From: an uncultured Flavobacterium sp.
GTDB taxonomy: Bacteria > Bacteroidota > Bacteroidia > Flavobacteriales > Flavobacteriaceae
NCBI RefSeq assembly: GCF_951805225.1
Contig: NZ_OX638201.1
Coordinates: 1,426,001-1,490,000 of the forward strand
Direction of reading: 5' to 3'
DNA length: 64,000 nucleotides
Both the position numbers and the translations under genes were made by a program. Each line of letters begins with the position of its first letter. Within the stretch, counting starts at the first letter, position 1. The notes under the pieces are model-generated. The model did not search any database. It had not been told where the DNA came from and saw only the letters and a program-made list of their open reading frames with translations. Shown in pieces: positions 33,689 to 42,219 of the stretch.

Positions 33689-34159
33689 ATGAACGCCAAC
33701 GAAGCTTTAATTACAAAATTCTATACCGCTTTTGCAAACGCCGACGCTAAAACAATGGCAGAATGTTATCATCCAAAAGTTCATTTTATAGATCCGGCTT
33801 TTGGTTTATTAAAAGAAGAGCAAGTTTCTAAAATGTGGGAAATGTTGCTCTTGAAAAGCAAAGGAAACTTAAAAATTGAATTTTCAAATGTTAAAGCTGA
33901 TGATTTTATAGGTTCTGCAAATTGGGTTGCGACTTATAATTTCAGTAAAACAAACCGAAATGTAGTTAACCGAATTGCAGCAGAATTTTCCTTTCAAGAC
34001 GGATTAATCATCAAGCACACAGATAGTTTTGATGTTTGGAAATGGTCAAAACAAGCCTTTGGACCAACCGGATATTTATTAGGTTGGACAGGTTTCTTTC
34101 AAAAGAAAGTTCAGCAACAAGCCTTGTCATCACTGAGAAAGTTTGAGGAATCCAAATAA
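33689..34159 (+). CDS. Nuclear transport factor 2-like (SnoaL) protein
   Basis: 156 residues. 'NEALITKFYTAFANADAKTM' followed by 'YHPKVHFIDPAFGLLKEEQV' is the standard opening of NTF2/SnoaL-like cone-shaped proteins; 'FQDGLIIKHTDSFDVWKW' is the usual end. The pocket could bind a small hydrophobic molecule or act as an isomerase-type enzyme; no specific residues support either choice. It lies 50 bp after the operon and may be its last gene. Confidence 0.88.
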   Translation: MNANEALITKFYTAFANADAKTMAECYHPKVHFIDPAFGLLKEEQVSKMWEMLLLKSKGNLKIEFSNVKADDFIGSANWVATYNFSKTNRNVVNRIAAEFSFQDGLIIKHTDSFDVWKWSKQAFGPTGYLLGWTGFFQKKVQQQALSSLRKFEESK

Positions 34160-34299
34160 TTTTCTTAAATTGAATATTCTAAATATACACATTAGCTAAA
34201 ACATACTTTTAGTTCTATTCATTCTATCTGCCTTTTTTAAGAATTTGTTTGTCTGTTACTATTTTTATTGTGTTAATCGTGTTTTAATCCTGAATATCG

Positions 34300-36042
34300 A
34301 TGAAAGAAATTGTACACAAAAAATTAAATCAATTACAAGCAACAGCAATTTGCGGCAACGACATAAGCTCTTCCTGTTTATACGTTTCAGCGTTAACGAT
34401 TCTATATGCAGGTCAATATGCTTGGATTTCATTACTAATTGTTGCAGCAGTTTTATTTCTTTTCAGACGAATTTATGGCGAAGTTGTTGGCGCAATTCCT
34501 TTAAATGGTGGCGCTTACAATGTTTTATTAAACACTTCAACCAAACGATTAGCTTCTCTGGCGGCAACATTAACCGTTTTGTCTTATATGGCAACAGCGG
34601 TAATTTCGGCCTCAGAAGGAATGCATTATTTACATGGAATTTTCGAAACCTTAAATGTAACCATCGCAACAGTTGTGGTTTTGGTCTTATTTACCGGACT
34701 TGCTATTTTAGGAATCGGAGAATCTGCATTTGTTGCCGTAATTATTTTTATCACACATCTTGCAACTTTATCCCTACTCGTTCTAGCTTCGCTATGGTTT
34801 ATTTTAAATAATGGATTAGAAACTTTTCATGTAAATTGGGAAACTCCAATTGCTTATGGAAATATAAAAACGGCACTTTTTCTAGGATTTTCTGCCGCAA
34901 TGCTTGGGATTTCAGGTTTCGAAAGTTCAGCTAATTTTGTTGAAGAACAAGAACACGGAGTTTTTCCAAAAACATTACGAAATATGTGGGCGATCGTAAG
35001 TTTCTTTAATCCTGTAATTGCGATTTTATTAATTAGTGTAATTCCATTAACCGAAGTTGGCGCAAATAAAGAATCCCTTTTGGCACATTTAGGACAAACA
35101 ACCGGAGGATCCTGGCTCGCCTGGTTAATTTCTATAGACGCTGTGTTAGTTTTATGTGGAGCCGTATTAACCTCATTTGTTGGGGTTTCCGGATTATTAA
35201 ACCGTATGACTTTAGATCGAATTCTGCCAAATTATTTTTTAAAGAAAAACAAAAGAGGATCACATTATAGAATTGTAATAAGCTTTCTTATTTTGTGTAT
35301 TTCTGTACTTTTTGCCACAAGAGGACATTTAGAATCGTTAGCAGGAGTTTACACGTTTTCGTTTTTGGCAGTAATGGCATTATTCGGGATTGGAAATTTA
35401 TTGCTGAAATTCAAACGTAGCAAATTACCAAGACCAGAACGTGCACGCGGAATTGCAGTCGTAGTTGCAGTTTCTTTTATTATTGCTGCTTTCATCGGAA
35501 ACATGAAACTCAACATCAATGCATTCTATACCTTTTTGAAATATATGGTTCCATCGTTAGTTTTTATAGGAATCATGCTCAATCGCGTTATTTTGATAAG
35601 ACTCATGATCCAGGCTTTAGAATATTTCTATCAGCCACTCCGCAGATTCGTTATTCTCAGTAATCGGTATTTACAGAAAATGAGTGTTGAGATTAATTCG
35701 CAGGAATTTGTCTTTTTTACCAAAGGCGACGATATTGCAATTCTCAACAAAGTACTTCAATATGTCGAAAATAATGAAACTACAAAAAAGCTAAAAATCG
35801 TTCATGTAAAAAATGATTCTTCAAATAACGAAGCCCTAATAAAAGATCTCGAAGTTTTAGATCGTGCATACGATGACATCGATATTGAATATCTCGAAAT
35901 TCAAGGCGTTTTTGGTCCCGAAATCATAGACGAACTTTCTCAAAAGTGGAAAATTCCAAAAAACTTTATGTTTATAGGTTCTCCCGGAAATAAGTTTTCA
36001 TACAGAGTTTCAGATCTTGGCGGCGTTCGATTGATTATGTAA
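34300..36042 (+). CDS. APC-superfamily permease with soluble C-terminal domain
   Basis: 580 residues. About twelve membrane helices span residues 20-445. The motifs 'TAICGNDISSSCLYVSALTI', 'VVGAIPLNGGAYNVLLNTST' and 'LFLGFSAAMLGISGFESSANFVEEQ' match amino acid-polyamine-organocation transporters. After residue about 455 comes a soluble part, 'EFVFFTKGDDIAILNKVLQYVENN', ending 'FMFIGSPGNKFSYRVSDLGGVRLIM', which resembles a UspA-like alpha/beta domain and may sense a ligand. The substrate is probably an amino acid. An overlapping plus-strand frame starting at 34245 is a shadow. Confidence 0.9.
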   Translation: MKEIVHKKLNQLQATAICGNDISSSCLYVSALTILYAGQYAWISLLIVAAVLFLFRRIYGEVVGAIPLNGGAYNVLLNTSTKRLASLAATLTVLSYMATAVISASEGMHYLHGIFETLNVTIATVVVLVLFTGLAILGIGESAFVAVIIFITHLATLSLLVLASLWFILNNGLETFHVNWETPIAYGNIKTALFLGFSAAMLGISGFESSANFVEEQEHGVFPKTLRNMWAIVSFFNPVIAILLISVIPLTEVGANKESLLAHLGQTTGGSWLAWLISIDAVLVLCGAVLTSFVGVSGLLNRMTLDRILPNYFLKKNKRGSHYRIVISFLILCISVLFATRGHLESLAGVYTFSFLAVMALFGIGNLLLKFKRSKLPRPERARGIAVVVAVSFIIAAFIGNMKLNINAFYTFLKYMVPSLVFIGIMLNRVILIRLMIQALEYFYQPLRRFVILSNRYLQKMSVEINSQEFVFFTKGDDIAILNKVLQYVENNETTKKLKIVHVKNDSSNNEALIKDLEVLDRAYDDIDIEYLEIQGVFGPEIIDELSQKWKIPKNFMFIGSPGNKFSYRVSDLGGVRLIM

Positions 36043-36081
36043 AGAATTTTTAGAAGCAGAACATTCAGATTTTCCAAGACC

Positions 36082-36155
36082 CGAAGTCCCGCTATCCCTT
36101 TCAATCTTTTATGGCGAACCCCGCCATAAAAGGATTTCCAGTTCTATCGGGGCTA
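36082..36155 (-). repeat. Structured repeat family B, copy 1
   Basis: On the minus strand TAGCCCCGATAG ... ATCCTTTT, hairpin ATGGCG/CGCCAT, AAAAGAT ... AGCGGGA. It shares this order with copies at 48515 and 63722 and ends in the same outer CCCG/CGGG pairing. Confidence 0.75.
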
Positions 36156-36209
36156 AACCAGAAATATATTTTTTTCAAGACAAAGCTTTGCGATTAGTTT
36201 TAAAACGAC

Positions 36210-36242
36210 AAACCCGACAGGTTTTAAAAACCTGTCGGGTTT
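36210..36242. repeat. 33-bp perfect palindrome, copy 2
   Basis: Identical to the palindrome at 16218-16250. It overlaps the left end of the 128-bp tandem repeat. Confidence 0.85.
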
Positions 36243-36467
36243 ACTTTGCGAACTTAAAAAAGACAAAGTAAACACAACAAACTTAGTGTCCTTCGCGAAA
36301 AAACTTAGCGAACTTTGCGGTTAATTCTCAATCCAATAAACTCAGCAACTTTTAAAAACTTGTCGGGTTTACTTTGCGAACTTAAAAAAGACAAAGTAAA
36401 CACAACAACCTTAGTGTACTTCGCGAAAAAACTTAGCGAACTTTGCGGTTAATTCTCAAACCAATTA
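36222..36467. repeat. 128-bp tandem repeat, two copies
   Basis: Copy 1 is 36222-36349 and copy 2 about 36350-36467. Both contain TGTCGGGTTTACTTTGCGAA, then GACAAAGTAAACACAACAA and AACTTAGCGAACTTTGCGG, with a few substitutions. A related partial copy lies near 38235-38282. Confidence 0.8.
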
Positions 36468-37070
36468 TAAATTAAAAACCTTAGCTAAATGCTTAGGATA
36501 ATTTTCAAGATCATTTTCTATCGTTCCGCCTTTAAAAATATCAAAACAATTATAATCCGGAGAAATATCAAAACCACAAAAACGATAACTACTTGAAATA
36601 TTCAAAAACAAATCTGACGTCGTTTTACCTTGCATAAATTCTTGAGACGGATTTCCGAAAGCTTCTTCTGGAGCATTCCAAGTAGCAGAAATCATAAACT
36701 TCTTTCCTTGTAATTTTCCACCGCTTCCATATTGTTTTGTCAAGTCTTCACGCATTCTTCCGTCTCCCGAAAGGAATTTTTGACTGTGCAATCCGCTGTT
36801 AAAAACTTCGTCAGTATATTTTTTGTAAATCCATGGCGCGCCAAACCAGTTTACTGGCGTTTGCACAATAACAATATCGGCACTTAAATGTTTTTCAACT
36901 TCTTCATCGGCATTATATCCATTTTCAACTTTTGTTTCCAGAACTTCATAATCCCTCGATTCAAAAAAATGTTTTGCCACTTCTATAAAAGAATTGTTTA
37001 ATTTTCCTTCCGTCCAATTTGGGTAAGTTAGATGTGTATTGATCAATAATACTTTCTTTTGTTTTTTCAT
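36465..37070 (-). CDS. NAD(P)H-dependent oxidoreductase, flavodoxin-like (MdaB-type)
   Basis: 201 residues from the ATG giving MKKQKKVLLINTHLTYPN; the longer frame passes through a TACTTTTG promoter box and is rejected. The flavodoxin-like fold begins 'VLLINTHLTYPNWTEGKLN', with 'DIVIVQTPVNWFGAPWIYKKYTDEVF' and 'YGSGGKLQGKKFMISATWNAP', like MdaB/KefF-type quinone reductases. The enzyme likely reduces quinones or electrophiles with FMN/FAD. An AraC regulator is encoded directly upstream, and a pair of direct repeats at 37123-37159 precedes the promoter. Confidence 0.87.
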   Translation of the reverse strand: MKKQKKVLLINTHLTYPNWTEGKLNNSFIEVAKHFFESRDYEVLETKVENGYNADEEVEKHLSADIVIVQTPVNWFGAPWIYKKYTDEVFNSGLHSQKFLSGDGRMREDLTKQYGSGGKLQGKKFMISATWNAPEEAFGNPSQEFMQGKTTSDLFLNISSSYRFCGFDISPDYNCFDIFKGGTIENDLENYPKHLAKVFNL

Positions 37071-37122
37071 TTTAATAATTTTTACTCTGCAAAAGTAAAA
37101 AGGGATCATTGGGCGGAAAGAG

Positions 37123-37159
37123 ACAAATTACCAGTAAAAAAGAAACAAATTACTGATAA
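37123..37159. promoter_or_regulatory. AraC-type direct-repeat operator
   Basis: Two direct repeats, ACAAATTACCAGTAA (37123-37137) and ACAAATTACTGATAA (37145-37159), spaced 22 bp start to start, about two helical turns. They lie between the AraC terminator and the TACTTTTG box of the oxidoreductase, as expected for AraC activation. Confidence 0.65.
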
Positions 37160-37163
37160 CAAA

Positions 37164-37185
37164 AAAGCACTTAAAAAGTGCTTTG
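37164..37185 (-). terminator. Terminator of the AraC gene
   Basis: AAAGCACTT / AAGTGCTTT stem with a T-run on the minus strand. It separates the AraC gene from the downstream oxidoreductase. Confidence 0.75.
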
Positions 37186-37191
37186 AAAATA

Positions 37192-38055
37192 TTAAAGATT
37201 TGTGTTTTTTATTTGTTCCCGATATTCTTTGGGAGTAAGATTTACCTGTTTCTTGAAAAATTTAGAAAAATAATTCGGATACTCAAAACCTAGTTCATAA
37301 GCTACTTGAGTATTATTCATCGAGTCATTTTTTTCTAATAACTCTTTTGCTTTTTTAATTACAAATTCATGAATATTCTCCAGAGCAGATTTATTTGTAA
37401 AATGCTTAATAATATCTCCCAAATAATTAGGCGTTAAATCCAATTGATTAGCAAAATACTGAACATTAGGAAGTTGTTTCACGGGCTGATTATAATAATC
37501 CTTTAAACTTTGTTGAAAGTCAGTTACAATCCGATTGTACTGTTTTGGATTTGTAGAAAATTGTCTGTTATAAAAAGCTTCAATTACAGAAATCAATACA
37601 TTCGCATAAGAAAGCAAAACACCGAAATCTTGTTTTTCGCTTTTATAGTATTTATACATCAAACCAAAAAGTGTATTTATTTCTTCTACTTCACTTTCGG
37701 TTAAATATAAGGCTTCGTGCTGTCCATAATCCAGATAAGTTTTAAATAAAAACCGATTTTCATCTATTATCTTTTTAGAAAGCTGCACATACATTCCGGT
37801 ATAATTTGGTTCAACATTCCATCCATTTACCATATCCGGACTGCTGAAAAAGATTGCAGTTATAGGTTTTGGAACAGGCAATGATTTATCTGTATAATTA
37901 ATTTTGATAGAAATACGATAGAAATCAGCTTTTACTGGTTCCGATTGTGATCGCATATTTGGAGAATCATAATAACCAATATCGATATCATTATCGATTG
38001 GCTTTTTTAATCCAACATATTCGTTAAACGACTCAAAATCTTTAAAGACTATCAT
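37192..38055 (-). CDS. AraC-family transcriptional regulator
   Basis: 287 residues. The first 170 are an AraC-type cupin-like ligand-binding arm; the last 100 form the two-HTH DNA-binding domain ('VKQLPNVQYFANQLDLTPNY', 'MNNTQVAYELGFEYPNYFSK', 'FFKKQVNLTPKEYREQIK'), matching the AraC consensus 'I-A-x-x-x-G-F-x-x-x-S-Y-F-x-R-x-F-K-x-x-x-G-x-T-P-x-x-Y-R'. The gene to its left on the same strand is a flavodoxin-like reductase with direct repeats in its promoter, probably its target. Confidence 0.93.
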   Translation of the reverse strand: MIVFKDFESFNEYVGLKKPIDNDIDIGYYDSPNMRSQSEPVKADFYRISIKINYTDKSLPVPKPITAIFFSSPDMVNGWNVEPNYTGMYVQLSKKIIDENRFLFKTYLDYGQHEALYLTESEVEEINTLFGLMYKYYKSEKQDFGVLLSYANVLISVIEAFYNRQFSTNPKQYNRIVTDFQQSLKDYYNQPVKQLPNVQYFANQLDLTPNYLGDIIKHFTNKSALENIHEFVIKKAKELLEKNDSMNNTQVAYELGFEYPNYFSKFFKKQVNLTPKEYREQIKNTNL

Positions 38056-38144
38056 TATACAAGTTTTAACAAAGATTAGAAAAAAAACAAGAAACTAAAA
38101 ACTCAACAACCAATTAAAATTTGTACTTAACTCGCAAAACCAAC

Positions 38145-38177
38145 AAACCCGACAGGTTTTAAAAACCTGTCGGGTTT
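38145..38177. repeat. 33-bp perfect palindrome, copy 3
   Basis: Third identical copy (see 16218 and 36210). It lies between the araC-like and aminotransferase genes, next to a partial 128-bp-type repeat (GACAAAG ... AACTTAGCGAACTTTGCGG). Confidence 0.85.
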
Positions 38178-38290
38178 AGAATGCTTTGAAACTTTAGGCA
38201 ATCGAATCTTTGTCAAAGTTTAAAACTTTGACAAAGATAAACTTAGTGTTCTAAGCGTAAAACTTAGCGAACTTTGCGGTTAGAAAAAAA

Positions 38291-39778
38291 TTAAGATTTA
38301 AACCAACCAGCAACCAATTCATCTTCAAAAGAATTAGCATTTTTATGAATAAACTCGTTTGTTTTTTTATTATAAGAATAATCTAAAGCCCATAATTTAT
38401 GGTTTTTAGCTAAATCTTTAATGCTTTCGCAAACATAAGCGATTTCTTTATCAGTAGTTGTTGGATGAATAGACATTCTAATCCATCCCGGTTTTTTGAT
38501 TAAATCACCAATAGTAATTTCATTAACCAATTTATTCGAAGTTTCCTGATCTACATGCAGTAAAAAGTGTCCGTAAGTTCCGGCACAACTGCATCCACCT
38601 CTTGTTTGAATTCCGAATTTATCATTCAGCAATTTTACACCTAAATTAAAGTGAAGATCTTCAATAAAAAATGAAATTACGCCCAAACGATTTTTATGTT
38701 GACCAGCCAAAATTTTAATATTCTCAACTGGATCTAATTCATTAAAAACAAAATCAACAATCTCGTGTTCGCGTTGCAAAATGTTCTCAATACCCATTTC
38801 TTCTTTAAGCTCAATTGCCAATGCAGTTTTAATAACTTGCAAGAAACCAGGAGTTCCGCCATCTTCACGATCCTCGATATTATCAATATATTTATGTTCG
38901 CCCCAAGGATTTGTCCAGCTTACAGTTCCTCCGCCAGGACAATCAGGAATCATATTATTGTATAGTTTTTTATTAAAAATCAAAACTCCGGAAGTTCCGG
39001 GTCCACCTAAAAATTTATGAGGAGAAAAGAAAATCGCATCAAGATAAGCTTCAGGATCTGAAGGATGCATGTCGATTTCTACATAAGGTCCTGAACAAGC
39101 GAAATCTACAAAGCAAACACCGTTATGTTGGTGCATTAATTTTGCAGCTTCGTGAAACGGAGTTTTTAAACCCGTAACATTTGAACATGAAGTAATTGAA
39201 GCAATTTTTATCGTTCTGTCGGCATATTTTTCAAGCAATAAAGCCAAATTATCCAAGCAGAAAAGTCCTTTTTCGCAAGAAGGGATAATTTCAACATCAG
39301 CAATAGTTTCCAACCAGGAAGTTTGATTAGAATGATGTTCCATGTGCGAAATAAAAACAATAGGGCGTTTCTCAGCAGGAACTATAGTGCAATCCTTCAG
39401 GTTTTCTGGGATTTTTAAACCTAAAATACGTTGAAATTTATTGATAACGCCAGTCATTCCGGTACCATCATTAATTAAAACATCATCATTATTGGCATTC
39501 GTATGACGTTTTATGATGTTTCTTGCATGATGATACGCTTTTGTCATGGCAGTACCTGACACAGTTGTTTCTGTGTGAGTATTGGCAACAAAAGGTCCAA
39601 ATTCATTCAAAAGTTTCTCTTCAATAGGTCGATACAAGCGTCCGCTGGCAGTCCAGTCCGTATAAACGATTTTTTTTCTGCCATATGGAGAGTCAAATTC
39701 CTGTCCAATCCCAACAATATGCTGTCTAAAATCCTGAAAATAAGTCTCAAGAGTGATGGTATTATTTTTGCTATTCAT
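38291..39778 (-). CDS. Class V aminotransferase-fold PLP enzyme (cysteine desulfurase-like)
   Basis: 495 residues from the ATG at 39778 (MNSKNNTITLETYFQDF). A TATATTTG box at 39800-39807 lies inside a longer frame, so the inner start is preferred. PLP motifs: 'DCTIVPAEKRPIVFISHMEHHSNQTSW', 'DFACSGPYVEIDMHP', Lys in 'FFSPHKFLGGPGTSG', and 'IQTRGGCSCAGTYGHFL', whose Cys resembles the active-site loop of SufS/Csd. Length exceeds typical desulfurases (about 400). Substrate unknown; cysteine/selenocysteine lyase activity is only possible. Confidence 0.88.
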   Translation of the reverse strand: MNSKNNTITLETYFQDFRQHIVGIGQEFDSPYGRKKIVYTDWTASGRLYRPIEEKLLNEFGPFVANTHTETTVSGTAMTKAYHHARNIIKRHTNANNDDVLINDGTGMTGVINKFQRILGLKIPENLKDCTIVPAEKRPIVFISHMEHHSNQTSWLETIADVEIIPSCEKGLFCLDNLALLLEKYADRTIKIASITSCSNVTGLKTPFHEAAKLMHQHNGVCFVDFACSGPYVEIDMHPSDPEAYLDAIFFSPHKFLGGPGTSGVLIFNKKLYNNMIPDCPGGGTVSWTNPWGEHKYIDNIEDREDGGTPGFLQVIKTALAIELKEEMGIENILQREHEIVDFVFNELDPVENIKILAGQHKNRLGVISFFIEDLHFNLGVKLLNDKFGIQTRGGCSCAGTYGHFLLHVDQETSNKLVNEITIGDLIKKPGWIRMSIHPTTTDKEIAYVCESIKDLAKNHKLWALDYSYNKKTNEFIHKNANSFEDELVAGWFKS

Positions 39779-39959
39779 TAGTGTGCCTGAGTTTGATTGC
39801 AAATATATTGCTTTTTTATAGAATTGCGAATTTATCAATTGTAAACTTCAAACATTACACAACTGATCAGTATATTTATATAAATTACCTTTTTATTGAT
39901 AATTTGTCATAATATTCTATCGGATTAATGGGGCAATAGAACTTAAGGAGAAGTGTTTT

Positions 39960-40493
39960 ATGAAAAACTTACAAGTAGCCACTTTTGGTGGTGGATGTTT
40001 TTGGTGTATAGAAGCTGTAATTCAGCGTTTAAAAGGTGTAGAATCTTTAAAATCAGGTTTCTCGGGTGGATTTATTAAAAATCCTCCATATCGTGAAGTT
40101 TGTACAGGCAGAACCGGCCATGCAGAAGTTATAGAAGTAACTTTTAATCCTGACATAATTTCATATCACGATTTGATTTTTATATTCATGACAAGTCACG
40201 ATCCAACAACTTTAAATCGTCAGGGGGCTGATGTTGGAACACAATATCGTTCGATTATTTTATATCATGATGCTGAACAAAAAGCGATCGCAGAACAAGT
40301 TATTGAAGAAGTTAAACCATTTTATGAAGATCCAATTGTCACTGAATTAAGAGCTTTTGAAGTATTTTATAATGCCGAAGAAGATCATCAAAATTATTAC
40401 AACAACAATCAGGAAGCGCGTTATTGCCAGATTGTAATTGATCCGAAAGTGCAAAAATTGAAAAAAATGTACACCGATAAATTAATTGACTAA
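39960..40493 (+). CDS. msrA: Peptide-methionine (S)-S-oxide reductase
   Basis: 177 residues, normal for single-domain MsrA. The catalytic Cys is in 'FGGGCFWCIEAVIQRLKGVE' (G-C-F-W motif); 'YREVCTGRTGHAEVIEVTFNP' and 'THDPTTLNRQGADVGTQYRS' (read as 'SHDPTTLNRQGADVGTQYRS') complete the signature; 'DHQNYYNNNQEARYCQIVI' contains the C-terminal region with a second Cys. It repairs methionine-S-sulfoxide in proteins using thioredoxin. No msrB is fused or adjacent. It sits divergently from the aminotransferase and ahead of selO, consistent with a stress-response context. Confidence 0.96.
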   Translation: MKNLQVATFGGGCFWCIEAVIQRLKGVESLKSGFSGGFIKNPPYREVCTGRTGHAEVIEVTFNPDIISYHDLIFIFMTSHDPTTLNRQGADVGTQYRSIILYHDAEQKAIAEQVIEEVKPFYEDPIVTELRAFEVFYNAEEDHQNYYNNNQEARYCQIVIDPKVQKLKKMYTDKLID

Positions 40494-40642
40494 ATAAAAG
40501 TTTTAGCTGCTTCAGATAACTATCGGGATAAAAGGAGGAGAATGGTTTTCCTTACTTACTTTTAGATCTCATAGGTTTAAAAAGAATCATTTAAATCTTC
40601 GAATCCCGATAGTTATTGGGAGTGGCTTAAAAAATAATCCAA

Positions 40643-42211
40643 ATGAAAAATTTAAAAATAAATAACAGATTTACTGCTGAATTGCCTGCGGATCCAAACG
40701 AAGTAAATGAAGTTCGTCAGGTATCTAATGCGCTTTTTTCTTATGTAAATCCAACAAAACCATCAAATCCTAAATTAATTCATGCTTCTCAGGAAGTTGC
40801 TGAATTGATTGGTATTACGGCTGATGAAATTCAATCTGAAGCTTTTTTGAATACCTTTTCAGGAAAAGAAGTTCTTCCTGAAACGCGTCCTTATGCAATG
40901 TGTTATGCTGGACATCAATTTGGAAATTGGGCTGGACAACTTGGTGATGGTCGTGCAATTAATTTGACCGAAGTAGAAAATAAAAATGAGTTTTTTACAC
41001 TTCAATTAAAAGGTGCCGGAAAAACTCCATACTCCAGAACTGCTGATGGTTTGGCGGTTTTACGATCTTCTGTTAGAGAATATTTATGTGCCGAAGCAAT
41101 GTATTATTTGGGAGTTCCCACTACCCGATCGCTTTCGCTGATGTTATCCGGTGACGAAGTTTTGCGTGATATTTTGTATAATGGAAATCCAGCTTACGAA
41201 AAAGGAGCAATTGTTTGTCGTGTTGCGCCATCGTTTATTCGTTTTGGAAGTTTCGAAATGTTGACAGCGCGAAATGAACTCAAAAATCTAAAACAATTTG
41301 TTGAGTACAATATCAAGCATTATTTTCCTGAAATAAAAGGAGAGCCAAAAGAACAATATTTACAATTCTTTAAAACCGTTGCAGATAAAACACGCGAAAT
41401 GATTTTGCATTGGCAACGTGTAGGTTTTGTACATGGCGTGATGAATACTGATAATATGTCAATTCATGGAATAACGATTGATTACGGACCTTATGGCTGG
41501 TTAGAAAATTATGATCCAAATTGGACACCAAATACAACAGACAGTCAAAACAGAAGATATCGTTTTGGGAATCAACCCCAAATTGCACAATGGAATTTGT
41601 ATCAATTGGCAAATGCAATTTATCCATTAATTAATGAAGCGAAACCTTTAGAAGATATACTTGAATCTTTTATTACAGATTTTAATTCTGATTATAAAAT
41701 CATGTTTTTAAGTAAATTAGGATTGTTTACTTCTAGTAAAACTGATGATGAATTAATTGATTCTCTGGAAACTACTCTACAATTATCTGAAACAGATATA
41801 ACGATCTTTTTTAGAAATTTAAGCAAGATTCAAAAATCAGATTCTGTTGAAAAAGCAATTGAAAAAATTCAGGATTCTTTTTATATCACTGAACAAATTT
41901 CTGGTGAAATATTAGATTCCTGGGAAAAATGGTTTACTCTTTACATCGAAAGATTAAATCAAGAAAAACTTTCGGATAAAGAACGTTCAGAGAAAATGAA
42001 TGCAATTAATCCAAAGTATGTTTTAAGAAATTATATGTCTCAATTGGCAATTGATGCAGCAGATCAAGGTGATTATTCTCTTATAAACGAGTTGTATTTA
42101 CTGTTGCAAAAGCCATATGATGAACAACTGGAATATGAAAAATGGTTTGCAAAACGACCGGATTGGGCACGATCTAAAGTTGGTTGTTCAATGCTTTCTT
42201 GTAGTTCTTAA
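40643..42211 (+). CDS. selO: SelO-family protein AMPylator
   Basis: 522 residues, full length for bacterial SelO (formerly YdiU/UPF0061). SelO transfers AMP from ATP to Ser/Thr/Tyr of proteins and is linked to oxidative stress. Motifs: 'RPYAMCYAGHQFGNWAGQLG', 'LQLKGAGKTPYSRTADG', 'GFVHGVMNTDNMSIHGITIDYGP' (the pseudokinase metal-binding Asn/Asp). The extreme C-terminus, VGCSMLSCSS, keeps Cys where some homologues have selenocysteine. It follows msrA by 150 bp, with an imperfect hairpin between them (AACTATCGGGAT arms at 40518-40529 and 40603-40614). Confidence 0.93.
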   Translation: MKNLKINNRFTAELPADPNEVNEVRQVSNALFSYVNPTKPSNPKLIHASQEVAELIGITADEIQSEAFLNTFSGKEVLPETRPYAMCYAGHQFGNWAGQLGDGRAINLTEVENKNEFFTLQLKGAGKTPYSRTADGLAVLRSSVREYLCAEAMYYLGVPTTRSLSLMLSGDEVLRDILYNGNPAYEKGAIVCRVAPSFIRFGSFEMLTARNELKNLKQFVEYNIKHYFPEIKGEPKEQYLQFFKTVADKTREMILHWQRVGFVHGVMNTDNMSIHGITIDYGPYGWLENYDPNWTPNTTDSQNRRYRFGNQPQIAQWNLYQLANAIYPLINEAKPLEDILESFITDFNSDYKIMFLSKLGLFTSSKTDDELIDSLETTLQLSETDITIFFRNLSKIQKSDSVEKAIEKIQDSFYITEQISGEILDSWEKWFTLYIERLNQEKLSDKERSEKMNAINPKYVLRNYMSQLAIDAADQGDYSLINELYLLLQKPYDEQLEYEKWFAKRPDWARSKVGCSMLSCSS

Positions 42212-42219
42212 AAGTATTT

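Larger units (their letters stand above)
36043..36464. other. Repeat-rich intergenic region, no gene
   Basis: 422 bp between convergent genes, filled by three repeat types: a structured repeat (36082-36155), a 33-bp palindrome (36210-36242) and a two-copy 128-bp tandem repeat (36222-36467). No ORF or tRNA was recognised. Confidence 0.8.

Noticed and set aside
34245..34811. 188-codon plus-strand frame overlapping the APC permease start
   Set aside because: It is rich in Cys/Phe/Asn without domain features and is out of frame with an excellent permease; a shadow ORF.
36222..36467. Possible CRISPR-like or VNTR array
   Set aside because: There are only two copies of a 128-bp unit, with no short direct repeats, spacers of even length or cas genes.
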